NCBI GenBank assembly: GCA_024644725.1
Contig: JAHEHE010000014.1
Coordinates: 1-44,370, forward strand
Direction of reading: 5' to 3'
Length of the DNA: 44,370 bases
Source of the DNA: Flavobacteriaceae bacterium
Lineage (GTDB): Bacteria > Bacteroidota > Bacteroidia > Flavobacteriales > Flavobacteriaceae
This document shows, piece after piece, positions 8,791 through 17,659 of this stretch. Both the position numbers and the translations under genes were made by a program. Under the pieces are notes generated by a model, which saw nothing but the letters and a program-made list of their open reading frames with translations, had not been told where the DNA came from and ran no database searches. The first letter of the stretch is position 1. Every line of letters starts with the position of its first letter.

Positions 8791-9234
8791 TCAGTTTTCA
8801 TAGAGGATTTGATCCAGCTCTGTTTCGTTTAAATATGCGTTCAATTCTTCATTGCTCAGGTTCGGGACATTCAGCTCTACCTCCGGATAGGCTTCTGCAA
8901 TATCATAGGCATTGAGTTCTACAAGATCAGATTCTATCCAGGAACTTATTTCTTCCTGCTCCAAATCATTCCAATCCAGGGTCCTCTGATTTGTGTCCAT
9001 GTACTGAAGACCAAAAAACAAGAGAATGGAGGCCGCGGCTGCCAACCAAATCAAATTTTTGACATCGGGTCTGTTTCTCGGTGGTTTTACCTCAAATTCC
9101 TCAAAATAACCCTCGGGAACTTTTAAACCCTTTTTTGAATCCGATTTCAGACGGGTCATCAATCGGGTATCCAAAGAGTCAAAATACTCCTCCGGCACAC
9201 GAAACCCTTTTCTGTTTTCATCTGTTTTTTTCAT
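8791..9234 (-). CDS. Membrane protein, putative anti-sigma factor
   Basis: A 147-residue protein with one membrane helix (about 61-78), a basic cytoplasmic N-terminal half and an acidic extracytoplasmic half. The N-terminal part has a repeated motif, FRVPEEYFDSL (11-21) and LKVPEGYFEEF (37-47), found in many Bacteroidetes proteins encoded beside ECF sigma factors. It overlaps the sigma gene by 4 bases (ATGA) and precedes the Spy-like gene. Position and topology suggest a membrane-bound regulator that holds the sigma factor. No zinc-binding anti-sigma motif (HxxxCxxC) is present, so the role is inference. Confidence 0.72.
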   Translation of the reverse strand: MKKTDENRKGFRVPEEYFDSLDTRLMTRLKSDSKKGLKVPEGYFEEFEVKPPRNRPDVKNLIWLAAAASILLFFGLQYMDTNQRTLDWNDLEQEEISSWIESDLVELNAYDIAEAYPEVELNVPNLSNEELNAYLNETELDQILYEN

Positions 9235-9788
9235 CCTTCCGCATTTTTCAATATCCTTGATTCTATTTTCTTTTTAGCGTGGTGATACGAAGCTTTGAGA
9301 GCACCCACGGAGGTACCGAGAATCTGAGACATCTCTTCGTATTTCATTTCCTGAAAGTATTTCATCCGAAATACCATCTGCTGCTTCTCAGGCAATCTGA
9401 CAATGGCCTCCTGCAAGCTGAGTTCCAACTCGTCCCCGTCGAAATAGGGATCACTCTTGAGGTTCCTTACGCTTTCCTGCTGGACGTCTTCAAAACTCTG
9501 GTTCATTTTTTTTGCCCTGGTTTTCAATAAGCTAAGGGACTCATTGGTCGCAATTCTGAACATCCAGGTGAAGAGAGCGCTGTCACCCCTGAATTTGTCT
9601 ATGTTTCTGTAGATTTTAATGAATGTATTCTGCAAAACATCATCAGTATCGTCGTGCAGCAGGACCAGAGTGCGAATATGCCAGTAAAGCCTTTTTTTAT
9701 AAAGGTTTATCAAGATTCGGAACCCCTCCTCCCTTTGAAACGGGTTTCGCAACATTTCTATGAGCTCTTTATCTTCCAGGTCGATCAC
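9231..9788 (-). CDS. RNA polymerase ECF-type sigma factor
   Basis: A 185-residue sigma-70 family protein of the ECF group. Region 2 includes DTDDVLQNTFIKIYRN and the melting segment LFTWMFRIATNESLSLL; region 4 includes LPEKQQMVFRMKYFQEMKYEEMS and a helix-turn-helix with SVGALKASYHHAKKKI. The start is GTG at 9788; an ATG further in would remove part of region 2. It leads a three-gene operon with a membrane protein and a Spy-like protein, typical of cell-envelope stress regulons. Confidence 0.92.
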   Translation of the reverse strand: MIDLEDKELIEMLRNPFQREEGFRILINLYKKRLYWHIRTLVLLHDDTDDVLQNTFIKIYRNIDKFRGDSALFTWMFRIATNESLSLLKTRAKKMNQSFEDVQQESVRNLKSDPYFDGDELELSLQEAIVRLPEKQQMVFRMKYFQEMKYEEMSQILGTSVGALKASYHHAKKKIESRILKNAEG

Positions 9789-9839
9789 TTTATTATAAGA
9801 CGGCTACAAAGCCAAAAGGTTTAATCCCAAATCGAGAAA

Positions 9840-12296
9840 TCAGAACCGCATGGAAAGCTTCAGATTGAGAACTCGGCTCGTCAAATAATTGGGTATTCCT
9901 ACGTAACGGTCTGCTGAAACGTCACGAACCCAGGTGTTGGTAATCGAATTCTGATTGTCAAACATATTGAAAAGCTCCAGTCCTGCAATCAACTCCCTGA
10001 AGGGCTTTTGCCAATTTTTTCGCGGGGGATTCTTTGGATCCACGATAACATAGGATATGCCCAAGTCGGTTCTGAAATAATCGGGTAGTCGATTCTGATA
10101 AAGATACGGATCTGCGTAAGAAGGAGACCCACCCGGAACTCCGGTGCTGTAAACAAGGTTCAGATACATACGCAGGGTGGGGACCGCCGGGACATAGTCC
10201 TGAAACAGAATGGCTGCTTTGAGCCTTTGGTCGGTCGGTCTTGAGATATAGCCCCTGTCATCTATATTCTCTTTGGTTTGAAGGTACCCCAAACTTATCC
10301 AGGATTCTGTTCCCGGAACAAACTCACCATTCCATCTCAGGTCCAATCCGGCTGCATAGGCAATGGCATTGTTTCTGGCCCTGTAACGTATGCGCACATT
10401 GTCGATGGTGAAGGGATTGACATCGGTAAGATCTTTGTAGTAGACCTCACTGACCAATTTAAAAGGACGTCCCCAAAGCGAAAAGCTATAGTCGTTTCCA
10501 ATTACAATGTGAATGGCTTGCTGGGCTTTCACCTCGGGATGAACTGTTCCGAGTGAGTCCCTGAGCTCCCGGTAAAAAGGAGGTTGATGATAGTATCCTC
10601 CTGAAATGCGGAACAACATGTCCTTGTCCCAATCCGGTTTGATGCTGAATTGGGCTCTTGGACTGACCACAGTGTGATCTGTGGTTTGCAGTCCCTCGCC
10701 ACTGACGGTCCAGTGTTGTGCCCGAATACCGAGATTGAACCAGACCTTATGTTCTCCCAAAAATGATTTTTTGCTCCATTGAGCAAATCCCGAAATCCTG
10801 TCAATGTCGACATCGTTCTCCGCATTGATTCCAATGAAAGGCTCAAGAGGACCCGTGTAGGGCTCATAAGGCTGGTCATTGCGCGGTAAGAGTCCGGGTG
10901 GTCTCAGGGAGAATCCTGAAGAATCGACAACCTGCCATTCGTCGACCCTGTCCTTGATGTTCTCTCGCTGATATTTCAAACCTGCTTCGATCAGGTGGTT
11001 TCCCTTCACCCAGGTAGCTGTTGCGCGGATGTTGCTTATGGTTGCAATCAGGTCGTTTCTGGCATGATCCAGCTGGGATCCGATGGATTGTGTAGAGATT
11101 GGCTGCCCAAAATCTCCTGAGTCGAAGTCTCTATTGACCTCTCCCAGACTGTAAAACGAAAGGATATCATAGTATTCCTGCTCTTTTGTCTGATAGGTTG
11201 AAGCCGTAAGCGTGAGAGAGAGGTTGTCCGAGGCTTCATAGCGAGCGGTCAGAGCTCCCAAAACAGTTTCATAGCGATCCTCCTCCTTGCCCTGGTAGTT
11301 GACCACTACCGAAAGGGGCTCATTGAGGGTGCCAAAATTGGTACGCCGGGAAACAGGGGTCACCTCGTAGTTGTTCAGGGCATAAGAGCCCAGAAAGTCC
11401 AGGGACAGCCTGGGAGTCAAATCATACGACAAGAAAGTTTGAATATCGGTGAAATTCGGATTGAAATTCGCATCTACATCTGTGCTGTTCAGAAGAAGCG
11501 AATTGTTTCTGTAACGGGCACCGACCAGGGCTTTGAACCTTTCATTCTTAGAAAGGCCTTCGACGGTCGCCGACGCGCCAAGAAAACTGGCCTCAATGCG
11601 CGTAGAGAATCGCTGTGGTTTTCTGTATGTGATGTCTAGCACCGAGGACATTTTGTCCCCGTATTTCGATTGAAACCCGCCCGAACTGAATTCAACCTTC
11701 TGTGTCATGTCAGGATTGACAAAGCTCAGACCCTCTTGTTGCCCGGATCGAACCAAAAAAGGACGATACACCTCTATGCCGTTGACATAGACCAAGTTCT
11801 CTTCAAAACTCCCTCCACGCACATTGTACTGGGTGCTGAGCTCATTGTTGAAACTCACTCCCGGCAGGGTTTTCAATACACTTTCAATTCCCGGGTTCGC
11901 AGAGGGAAGATTCTGGACCAATGCAGGATCCGCTCTAAATATCCCTTCAGCATCGTCACCGTCATCTTTCAAGATGATCTCAGTCATTTTCTCGGCCCTG
12001 AGATAGAGTCGGGGTGAAAAATTCATGGTCTTGCCCCGATCTAGCCTAAAGCTTCGCGAAAGCATTTTATAGGAGATGTGCCTGAAAACAATGACAACTC
12101 TCTTGTCGCCAATAACGGTAAGTTCATAACGCCCGTCAGCATCTGTAACCGTACCCTGGTCATTTACTGTGACAGAAACATTTTCAATCGGCTGATTGAT
12201 GCTGTCAGTGACCCTTCCTCTGATAATCGATTGCTGTGCCGACAGTTGCTGGATAATCAGACAAAGAACAAAAAAGGGGAGGAGTTTTGCCTTCAA
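9840..12296 (-). CDS. TonB-dependent receptor with carboxypeptidase-like N-terminal domain
   Basis: An outer-membrane active transporter of about 818 residues. TTG 12296 gives a compact signal peptide (MKAKLLPFFVLCLIIQQLSAQ) and starts 13 bases after the M23 gene; a second TTG at 12338 would add 14 residues and overlap that gene. After the signal comes a carboxypeptidase regulatory-like beta domain (IIRGRVTDSINQPIENVSVTV), then the plug (ESVLKTLPGVSFNNE, YNVRGGSFEENLVYVNG) and a long barrel ending in phenylalanine. The substrate is unknown and there is no SusD partner, so this is not a SusCD glycan system. It follows the peptidase gene in the same direction. Confidence 0.92.
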   Translation of the reverse strand: MKAKLLPFFVLCLIIQQLSAQQSIIRGRVTDSINQPIENVSVTVNDQGTVTDADGRYELTVIGDKRVVIVFRHISYKMLSRSFRLDRGKTMNFSPRLYLRAEKMTEIILKDDGDDAEGIFRADPALVQNLPSANPGIESVLKTLPGVSFNNELSTQYNVRGGSFEENLVYVNGIEVYRPFLVRSGQQEGLSFVNPDMTQKVEFSSGGFQSKYGDKMSSVLDITYRKPQRFSTRIEASFLGASATVEGLSKNERFKALVGARYRNNSLLLNSTDVDANFNPNFTDIQTFLSYDLTPRLSLDFLGSYALNNYEVTPVSRRTNFGTLNEPLSVVVNYQGKEEDRYETVLGALTARYEASDNLSLTLTASTYQTKEQEYYDILSFYSLGEVNRDFDSGDFGQPISTQSIGSQLDHARNDLIATISNIRATATWVKGNHLIEAGLKYQRENIKDRVDEWQVVDSSGFSLRPPGLLPRNDQPYEPYTGPLEPFIGINAENDVDIDRISGFAQWSKKSFLGEHKVWFNLGIRAQHWTVSGEGLQTTDHTVVSPRAQFSIKPDWDKDMLFRISGGYYHQPPFYRELRDSLGTVHPEVKAQQAIHIVIGNDYSFSLWGRPFKLVSEVYYKDLTDVNPFTIDNVRIRYRARNNAIAYAAGLDLRWNGEFVPGTESWISLGYLQTKENIDDRGYISRPTDQRLKAAILFQDYVPAVPTLRMYLNLVYSTGVPGGSPSYADPYLYQNRLPDYFRTDLGISYVIVDPKNPPRKNWQKPFRELIAGLELFNMFDNQNSITNTWVRDVSADRYVGIPNYLTSRVLNLKLSMRF

Positions 12297-12309
12297 AGAT
12301 ATCTGAGAG

Positions 12310-14007
12310 TTAATTCTTCTTATTGAATTTAGTTTCAAACGTGGTTTTGTTGTTCACATTGTCCACAACTACAACTTTCAGGCTGTGTTCTGTCTCTGTG
12401 AGCTCCCGATCACTGAAATCATAGGTAAGGGTTCCATTCTTGGGGTTAAACGCCATCCGAATCCAGGAGCCGTCTAATTCTCCCCTAAAGGATTTTATTC
12501 CCGACCCTTTATCGTAGATCTTCACCTTCAAACTTTTGTACTTGGTGAGCCATTGCCCTTCTTTAAACCCTACCGGACTAATTTTTGGAGCTTCATTATC
12601 TGTTTTTAAACTAAATTCACCTAAACTTTTACTTGAAGTGTATAAGGTGTTCTCTTTCTTCTTGGTGCTCACGTAATACCACTTTCCATGGCGGTTCTTT
12701 TTTGCTATGTAGGTCTGTTTCAGCTCATCTCTTGGAACGTCGGAGACGTCAAAAGTCAATTTGAAATAATTATGCACCGGAACAGTTGAATTGTGAAGCT
12801 TCGCGATCCCGTCCTCATAGCTGTAGTCGAAATAGAAATCTTCGTAGAAAATATTTTTGGGAAAATATGCTGTGACAACCGAGTCTTTGATCTGGTTGAT
12901 CTGATCGGATTTGAAATAATACGGTGTTTTTTTAATCTCATTTCTTGCTACAATGGTGTCTTTTTTACCCACCACCGGAATGATGAGGCGCGTGAAGTTT
13001 CCCTCATAATCCCGAGCTGTCACGACGACTTCGTACTCCGTACTGTCTTTGACACTGATGACTCCCTTGTCTTTGATTTCCTTGTAGAGACTCAGCTTGT
13101 TTTGTTCGTGGTCGAGAAAACATTTCTGAACACGTTGTCTCATGCGGGCGAGTCGATCGTAGTCAATATACGAGTTTATCCACCGGGACTCGCTAAACGA
13201 AAACTTATCCACTTTGAACTGGAACATTTCTTTTCCGTTCACACTCATCTCCAACTCGTATAGCCCGTTTCGATTCAGGGCTCCGTCAAGACGATCATAG
13301 GCGTTGATTCCGAATCCGATAGCGCCATGGGCATATATCGTATTGGCCTGCAGATCTCCATCCAGTTTTCTGTTTATGACCAGTTGTACGACCTTATTCG
13401 ACTGATTCACCTGGGAAGTGTCATTCCGACTGTAGGCGAAGGCAGCCTGAATCGATGGGTTTTTGTGATCAGGAACCTCAAGTCCAAAATCAAAGGGATT
13501 CAAAATGTCTTGCTTGACGTCTCTGATTTCATAATGCAGGTGCGGCCCTCCCGAGCTCCCGGAATTTCCGCTTAGGGCAATTGTCTGACCCTGAGAGACC
13601 TGAAGCTCGCCGGCTTTGGGGTAGAGCCGGATCGTAAAACTCTCTTTTTCGTATTGCTTCTTTCGGACATAGGCATCGATCTCCGGAGAGAACTGCTTCA
13701 AATGCCCGTAAACGGTAGTGTATCCATTGGGATGGGTGATGTACAATGCATTCCCATAGCCCCATAGTGAAACATTGATTCGCGAGATGTATCCGTCAGC
13801 TGTAGCCTTAACGGGAATCCCTTCTTTTTGTTGAGTTTTAATGTCTAAACCCGCGTGAAAATGATTGGTGCGCAGCTCTCCAAAAGTTCCTGACAGGACC
13901 AGAGGAATTTCCATCGGGTTGATGAAATAATCCTTGGGATACGGGTTTTGAGCCAGAACAATATTCAGAATGAACACACAGCAAAAAGACAGCAGGATTT
14001 CGCGCAT
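12310..14007 (-). CDS. M23-family (LytM) peptidase, secreted
   Basis: A zinc metallopeptidase that probably cuts peptidoglycan cross-links. I chose ATG 14007, which gives the signal peptide MREILLSFCCVFILNIVLAQ and 565 residues; an earlier in-frame start at 14091 would place this signal internally. The zinc ligands are visible in the N-terminal third: His and Asp in NHFHAGLDIKT, and HLH in GPHLHYEIRD, with GHL between. A long C-terminal region of beta-rich repeats without known motifs follows. A one-mismatch -7 box, TATTTTAG, lies at 14022-14015. The TonB-dependent receptor gene starts 13 bases after the stop. Confidence 0.9.
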   Translation of the reverse strand: MREILLSFCCVFILNIVLAQNPYPKDYFINPMEIPLVLSGTFGELRTNHFHAGLDIKTQQKEGIPVKATADGYISRINVSLWGYGNALYITHPNGYTTVYGHLKQFSPEIDAYVRKKQYEKESFTIRLYPKAGELQVSQGQTIALSGNSGSSGGPHLHYEIRDVKQDILNPFDFGLEVPDHKNPSIQAAFAYSRNDTSQVNQSNKVVQLVINRKLDGDLQANTIYAHGAIGFGINAYDRLDGALNRNGLYELEMSVNGKEMFQFKVDKFSFSESRWINSYIDYDRLARMRQRVQKCFLDHEQNKLSLYKEIKDKGVISVKDSTEYEVVVTARDYEGNFTRLIIPVVGKKDTIVARNEIKKTPYYFKSDQINQIKDSVVTAYFPKNIFYEDFYFDYSYEDGIAKLHNSTVPVHNYFKLTFDVSDVPRDELKQTYIAKKNRHGKWYYVSTKKKENTLYTSSKSLGEFSLKTDNEAPKISPVGFKEGQWLTKYKSLKVKIYDKGSGIKSFRGELDGSWIRMAFNPKNGTLTYDFSDRELTETEHSLKVVVVDNVNNKTTFETKFNKKN

Positions 14008-14111
14008 AATTGCGCTAAAATAGGAATTCGAAGCGATAGAAAAAAATGCAGATTTTAACTGATTCTGACTCAATATTTTGTTGAGAATCACAGTGAATTA
14101 TGACAAAATAG

Positions 14112-14142
14112 TTGTTTTATAGGTTCAGGTATACTAAATTTG
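14112..14142 (+). promoter_or_regulatory. Promoter of the coiled-coil/zapA/6S/rny locus
   Basis: TTG at 14112-14114 and TAAATTTG at 14135-14142 match both elements of the Bacteroidetes promoter (TTG, 17-23 bases, TAnnTTTG) with a 20-base spacer. The ATG at 14169 would follow a leader of about 20 bases. This is one of the best promoter matches in the window. Confidence 0.65.
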
Positions 14143-14168
14143 TTGGAATAGTTTGATTCTTTGAGTTG

Positions 14169-14459
14169 ATGCACGATTTGTTTGAAATAGTCAATGGCCT
14201 GGAAGCAAAAATATCGAAATTGATAGAGCGCCAGACTGAACTGCAAGGGAAGTACGAAAACCTTTTGCAAGAGAACAAAGGGCTTCAGCAGGAAGTGGCG
14301 AGCAAACAGAGGAAAATTGAAGACCTGGAAAACCAGTATGAATCCTTGAGAATCGCGCGAACCATGGTAGGCAGCAAAGAAGACAAACATATGACCAAGC
14401 TAAAGATCAATGCACTGATTCGAGAGATTGACAAATGTATCGTAGAATTAAGCGATTAG
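14169..14459 (+). CDS. Coiled-coil protein upstream of zapA, ZapB-like by position
   Basis: A 96-residue protein that is almost entirely heptad-like helix (roughly residues 5-70), with LIERQTELQGKYENLL and a glutamine/lysine-rich stretch. ATG 14169 is used rather than the adjacent TTG at 14166. It ends 7 bases before zapA, so the two are co-transcribed. In other bacteria short coiled-coil proteins such as ZapB work with ZapA at the division ring; here that role is inferred from size, fold and position, since sequence similarity to ZapB cannot be judged by eye. Confidence 0.8.
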   Translation: MHDLFEIVNGLEAKISKLIERQTELQGKYENLLQENKGLQQEVASKQRKIEDLENQYESLRIARTMVGSKEDKHMTKLKINALIREIDKCIVELSD

Positions 14460-14466
14460 CATAATT

Positions 14467-14757
14467 ATGACAAATAGTCTTAGAATTAAAGTTACAATAG
14501 GCGACAGAGTCTATCCGTTAACCATAAGAGACGAAAGTGAAGAAGAGGGAATCAGGGCAGCTGTTAAGAAAATCAATGATCTGGTCAAGAAGTTTGAACA
14601 GAGTTATGAAGTGAGAGACAAACAAGATGTGCTAGCCATGTGTGCCTTGCAATTCGCATCTCAGCAAGAAGTGAAATCGGTTCAGGAAAATGTCGTTTCA
14701 GAACAGGTGGAAAATAAATTACGGGAATTGAGCAGTTTGCTCGATTCACACCTGTAA
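14467..14757 (+). CDS. zapA: Cell division protein ZapA
   Basis: A 96-residue FtsZ-ring stabiliser. The N-terminal beta domain (LRIKVTIGDRVYPLTIRDESEE) is followed by RAAVKKINDLVKKFEQSYEVRDKQDVLAMCALQFA, the conserved ZapA head, and a C-terminal helix for dimer and tetramer formation. Length matches the family. It follows the coiled-coil gene by 7 bases and precedes the probable 6S RNA and rny. Confidence 0.9.
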   Translation: MTNSLRIKVTIGDRVYPLTIRDESEEEGIRAAVKKINDLVKKFEQSYEVRDKQDVLAMCALQFASQQEVKSVQENVVSEQVENKLRELSSLLDSHL

Positions 14758-14784
14758 TACGTTCTTTAAAAGAAAACAATTACT

Positions 14785-14965
14785 GCCTACATTAGTTATT
14801 TGTTTAATAAACTCAACACTATCAATTTAAAAAGGATGAGTTTTTTTAGTGAAAGCGTGCCTATTTAAGCGATTTATCGCCATAAAATTGGATACTTGAC
14901 CTTTAAGTTAGTCCTAAACTTGTTAACAGGAGTTTACAAAACCGTAACCGATGTAGGCTTTTTTT
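14785..14965 (+). ncRNA. ssrS: Probable 6S RNA (6S-Flavo type)
   Basis: A 181-base element fills the gap between zapA and rny. Its ends pair perfectly: GCCTACAT (14785-14792) with ATGTAGGC (14951-14958), directly followed by seven T residues, so the closing stem also acts as terminator. Nested pairings include GTTA/TAAC, TTTG/CAAA and TAAACTC (14806-14812) with GAGTTTA near 14930, leaving a large, mostly unpaired centre and an apical hairpin GCGA-TTTA-TCGC. A long rod with a central bubble and length near 180 is the 6S form, which binds RNA polymerase. Proteobacterial ssrS also sits beside zapA. Family assignment is from structure and position. Confidence 0.72.
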
Positions 14966-14978
14966 ATATATAAAAGTC

Positions 14979-16538
14979 ATGATAGCAACAACGATAACAA
15001 TAGCGATCGTAGCCCTTGTCCTGGGTTATTTCATCGCCAAAGTACTTGAAAAGAAAAAGGCTTCCTCGACTCTGAAGAACGTGGGGGAACAGGCAGCGAC
15101 CATACTCAAAGAAGCCAAAATAGAGGCTGACGGGATAAAGAAAGACAAAATCCTGCAGGCGAAGGAAAAGTTCATTGAACTGAAGTCGGAACATGAAAAA
15201 GTCATCCTTTCAAGGGACAAAAAGATAGGAGAGGCCGAAAAGAGAATCCGCGACAAGGAATCTCGCGTGTCTCAGGAGTTGGACAAGGGAAAGAAGCTCA
15301 ACAAGAGCCTGGAGGAAAAGAACAAACAATTGAATTACCGTCTTGAGCAAATCGAGAAGAAAAACGCAGAAATTGAAAAGCTGCACAAAAGACAGGTGGA
15401 GCAATTGGAGACCCTTACGGGCCTTTCAGCGGAAGAAGCTAAGAAAGAGCTTGTGGAATCACTCAAGGAAGAAGCCAAGACAGATGCCATGACTTTCATC
15501 CAGAGCACTCTCGAAGAGGCAAAGCTGGGAGCCCAACAAGAAGCGAAAAAGATCGTACTCAATACGATCCAAAGAATCGGAGTGGAGCAGACCATTGACA
15601 ATTGTGTATCTGTTTTCAACCTGGAGAACGATGACGTAAAGGGACGAATCATTGGTCGTGAAGGGAGAAACATTCGGGCGCTTGAGGCGACTACGGGTGT
15701 GGAGATCATCGTTGATGATACTCCGGAGGCCATAATTTTGTCCTGTTTTGATCCTGTTCGAAGAGAAATAGCGCGCTTGTCCTTGCACAAGCTTGTTACG
15801 GATGGAAGAATTCACCCGGCCCGAATTGAAGAGATCGTGGCCAAGACCACCAAAGAAATCAATGAAGAGATCGCTGAAGTTGGAAAGCGAGCGATGATCG
15901 ATCTCGGCATCCATGGACTGCATCCCGAATTGATAAAAACGGTTGGACGCATGAAGTACAGGTCGTCCTACGGTCAGAACCTCTTGCAACATTCACGTGA
16001 AGTAGCGAATCTTTGTGCCGTCATGGCCGCCGAGCTGGGTTTGAATGCCAAAGTGGCAAAACGTGCAGGCTTGCTGCACGACATCGGAAAAGTGCCCGAC
16101 ACAGACTCCGAGCTTCCGCATGCAATTATGGGAATGCAATGGGCAGAAAAGTACGGTGAAAAACCGGATGTTTGCAATGCCATCGGAGCTCACCATGACG
16201 AGATCGAGATGAAATCCCTCTATGCACCCATCGTTCAGGTATGTGACGCCATTTCAGGGGCAAGGCCGGGTGCAAGACGACAGGTCGTGGATTCTTATAT
16301 CCAGCGCTTGAAAGAGCTTGAAGACGTTGCCTTCTCTTTCAACGGTGTTCAAAAGGCCTACGCCATTCAGGCAGGACGTGAATTGCGGGTCATCGTGGAA
16401 AGTGAAAAGGTAGACGACACCAAAGCGGCAGAACTCGGTTTCAACATCACGCAGAAGATTCAGAATGACATGACCTACCCGGGTCAGGTGAGGGTCACTG
16501 TAATTCGTGAAACTCGTGTGGTCAACGTAGCCAAATAA
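14979..16538 (+). CDS. rny: Ribonuclease Y
   Basis: A membrane-anchored endoribonuclease that initiates mRNA decay (519 residues). The N-terminal membrane helix is at about 3-20, a long coiled coil runs to about 180, the KH domain contains [17 protein letters not shown], and the HD domain carries [17 protein letters not shown] and LLHDIGK. It begins 13 bases after the T run of the probable 6S RNA, so expression must come from read-through, 6S processing or an unseen promoter. The gene converges with a DUF4421-like gene 11 bases beyond its stop. Confidence 0.96.
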   Translation: MIATTITIAIVALVLGYFIAKVLEKKKASSTLKNVGEQAATILKEAKIEADGIKKDKILQAKEKFIELKSEHEKVILSRDKKIGEAEKRIRDKESRVSQELDKGKKLNKSLEEKNKQLNYRLEQIEKKNAEIEKLHKRQVEQLETLTGLSAEEAKKELVESLKEEAKTDAMTFIQSTLEEAKLGAQQEAKKIVLNTIQRIGVEQTIDNCVSVFNLENDDVKGRIIGREGRNIRALEATTGVEIIVDDTPEAIILSCFDPVRREIARLSLHKLVTDGRIHPARIEEIVAKTTKEINEEIAEVGKRAMIDLGIHGLHPELIKTVGRMKYRSSYGQNLLQHSREVANLCAVMAAELGLNAKVAKRAGLLHDIGKVPDTDSELPHAIMGMQWAEKYGEKPDVCNAIGAHHDEIEMKSLYAPIVQVCDAISGARPGARRQVVDSYIQRLKELEDVAFSFNGVQKAYAIQAGRELRVIVESEKVDDTKAAELGFNITQKIQNDMTYPGQVRVTVIRETRVVNVAK

Positions 16539-16549
16539 TAAAGAATGAC

Positions 16550-17659
16550 CTAGTTTTTATCATCCTTCAGAATCGGGACCTTGTCTTCGATCATATCAAC
16601 CGGTGCACTGACTGTTTTAGGGGCTCTGAACCGATAACCAAAATAGACGCTGAATGTATATTTTTGAGGTTGGATGTTGATTTTGTCTTTGTTGAACTTC
16701 TCATTGGTCCATCTGTTTTTTATTTTTCCGCCAAAGAAGAATTTTTTACCGTTGTATCCGATTCCGGCACCGTAATCCAGGGAAGTAAAAAAGTCTTGGC
16801 CATGTCTTGTTTTCTGTTGTTCTCCAGCAGTTGTTTTCGTCTGATGCATGTCAATACCGGCACTCGGCAATGCAAAACCGTTGAGAAACCAGTTTTGGTT
16901 CATAACAAAGGTGTAATAATAGCCTCCTGTAGCTGCTAGACTCGCTCCGTAATACTCATTGAATGGATCTCGTTGCTCAATCTCTTCGCCGGGGTAAAGA
17001 ATGCGATCCAATCCAACAAGTTTGTACACATTGTATAAGACTCCTAAAACGAAAGAACCTGCGCTTTTTGTCTGAATCTCGGTCTGTGATTCTATGGCCC
17101 GAATAGAATAGTTTTCATTCCATTTATATACAGAAGTGCCGAAAAATACATTCGTGGTCATATATGGAAATTGAATGCGAACAGGTTCTGAACCCTTCAA
17201 CAGGGCGCTTGTGTTGTCCAGATAGAAGCCACGATCATAATCGTATTGAAGAAGATGCGACCAATTGTCAAAAAGAAGCTGTATTCGAAAGCGATAGGTA
17301 TCAGACTCACCTTTGTTCTCCTGATCTTCCTTGCTTGTGTTGGGCCTTAAGCCGAGACGTACACTCAGAAACTTGTAACTGAAAACAAAGGCATACCTCA
17401 AATTGAGGTTGGGTCTCAAGGTGAGGTCTGTTCCGCCATCCTCAACCGAAAACTCATTGATGTCATTACTTACTTCAAACTTGATGTTCAGCTGTTTTTT
17501 ATGGTCCTCAATATATTCGTTGAATGTTGGAAGGATAGAATCTGGCTCCGACGACACACCCGTGTCTTGGCCAAAGAACAAAAAAGGAAAAAAAAGGAAC
17601 ATGCAGATCGAGAGCAGCCAATAGTTATGATTTCTTATGCGCCGCCCCCTTCGTATCAC
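16550..17659 (-). CDS. DUF4421-like envelope protein
   Basis: A 369-residue secreted protein. After a positive N-terminus and a hydrophobic segment (about 13-30, ending FFGQD) the sequence alternates in short beta-like stretches rich in Tyr, Phe and Gly (YAFVFSYKFLSVRLG, SLDYGAGIGYNGKKFFFGG) and ends in YFGYRFRAP plus a polar tail, fitting an outer-membrane barrel. It resembles DUF4421 proteins from memory, not by search. It starts at GTG 17659 with a GTGA overlap with the AlbA_2 gene, so it is translationally coupled to that membrane protein. Confidence 0.7.
   Translation of the reverse strand: MIRRGRRIRNHNYWLLSICMFLFFPFLFFGQDTGVSSEPDSILPTFNEYIEDHKKQLNIKFEVSNDINEFSVEDGGTDLTLRPNLNLRYAFVFSYKFLSVRLGLRPNTSKEDQENKGESDTYRFRIQLLFDNWSHLLQYDYDRGFYLDNTSALLKGSEPVRIQFPYMTTNVFFGTSVYKWNENYSIRAIESQTEIQTKSAGSFVLGVLYNVYKLVGLDRILYPGEEIEQRDPFNEYYGASLAATGGYYYTFVMNQNWFLNGFALPSAGIDMHQTKTTAGEQQKTRHGQDFFTSLDYGAGIGYNGKKFFFGGKIKNRWTNEKFNKDKINIQPQKYTFSVYFGYRFRAPKTVSAPVDMIEDKVPILKDDKN

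Noticed and set aside
9840-14007. SusC/SusD-type glycan utilisation locus around the TonB-dependent receptor
   Set aside because: There is no SusD-like lipoprotein or glycoside hydrolase; the neighbour is an M23 peptidase and the receptor is shorter than SusC.
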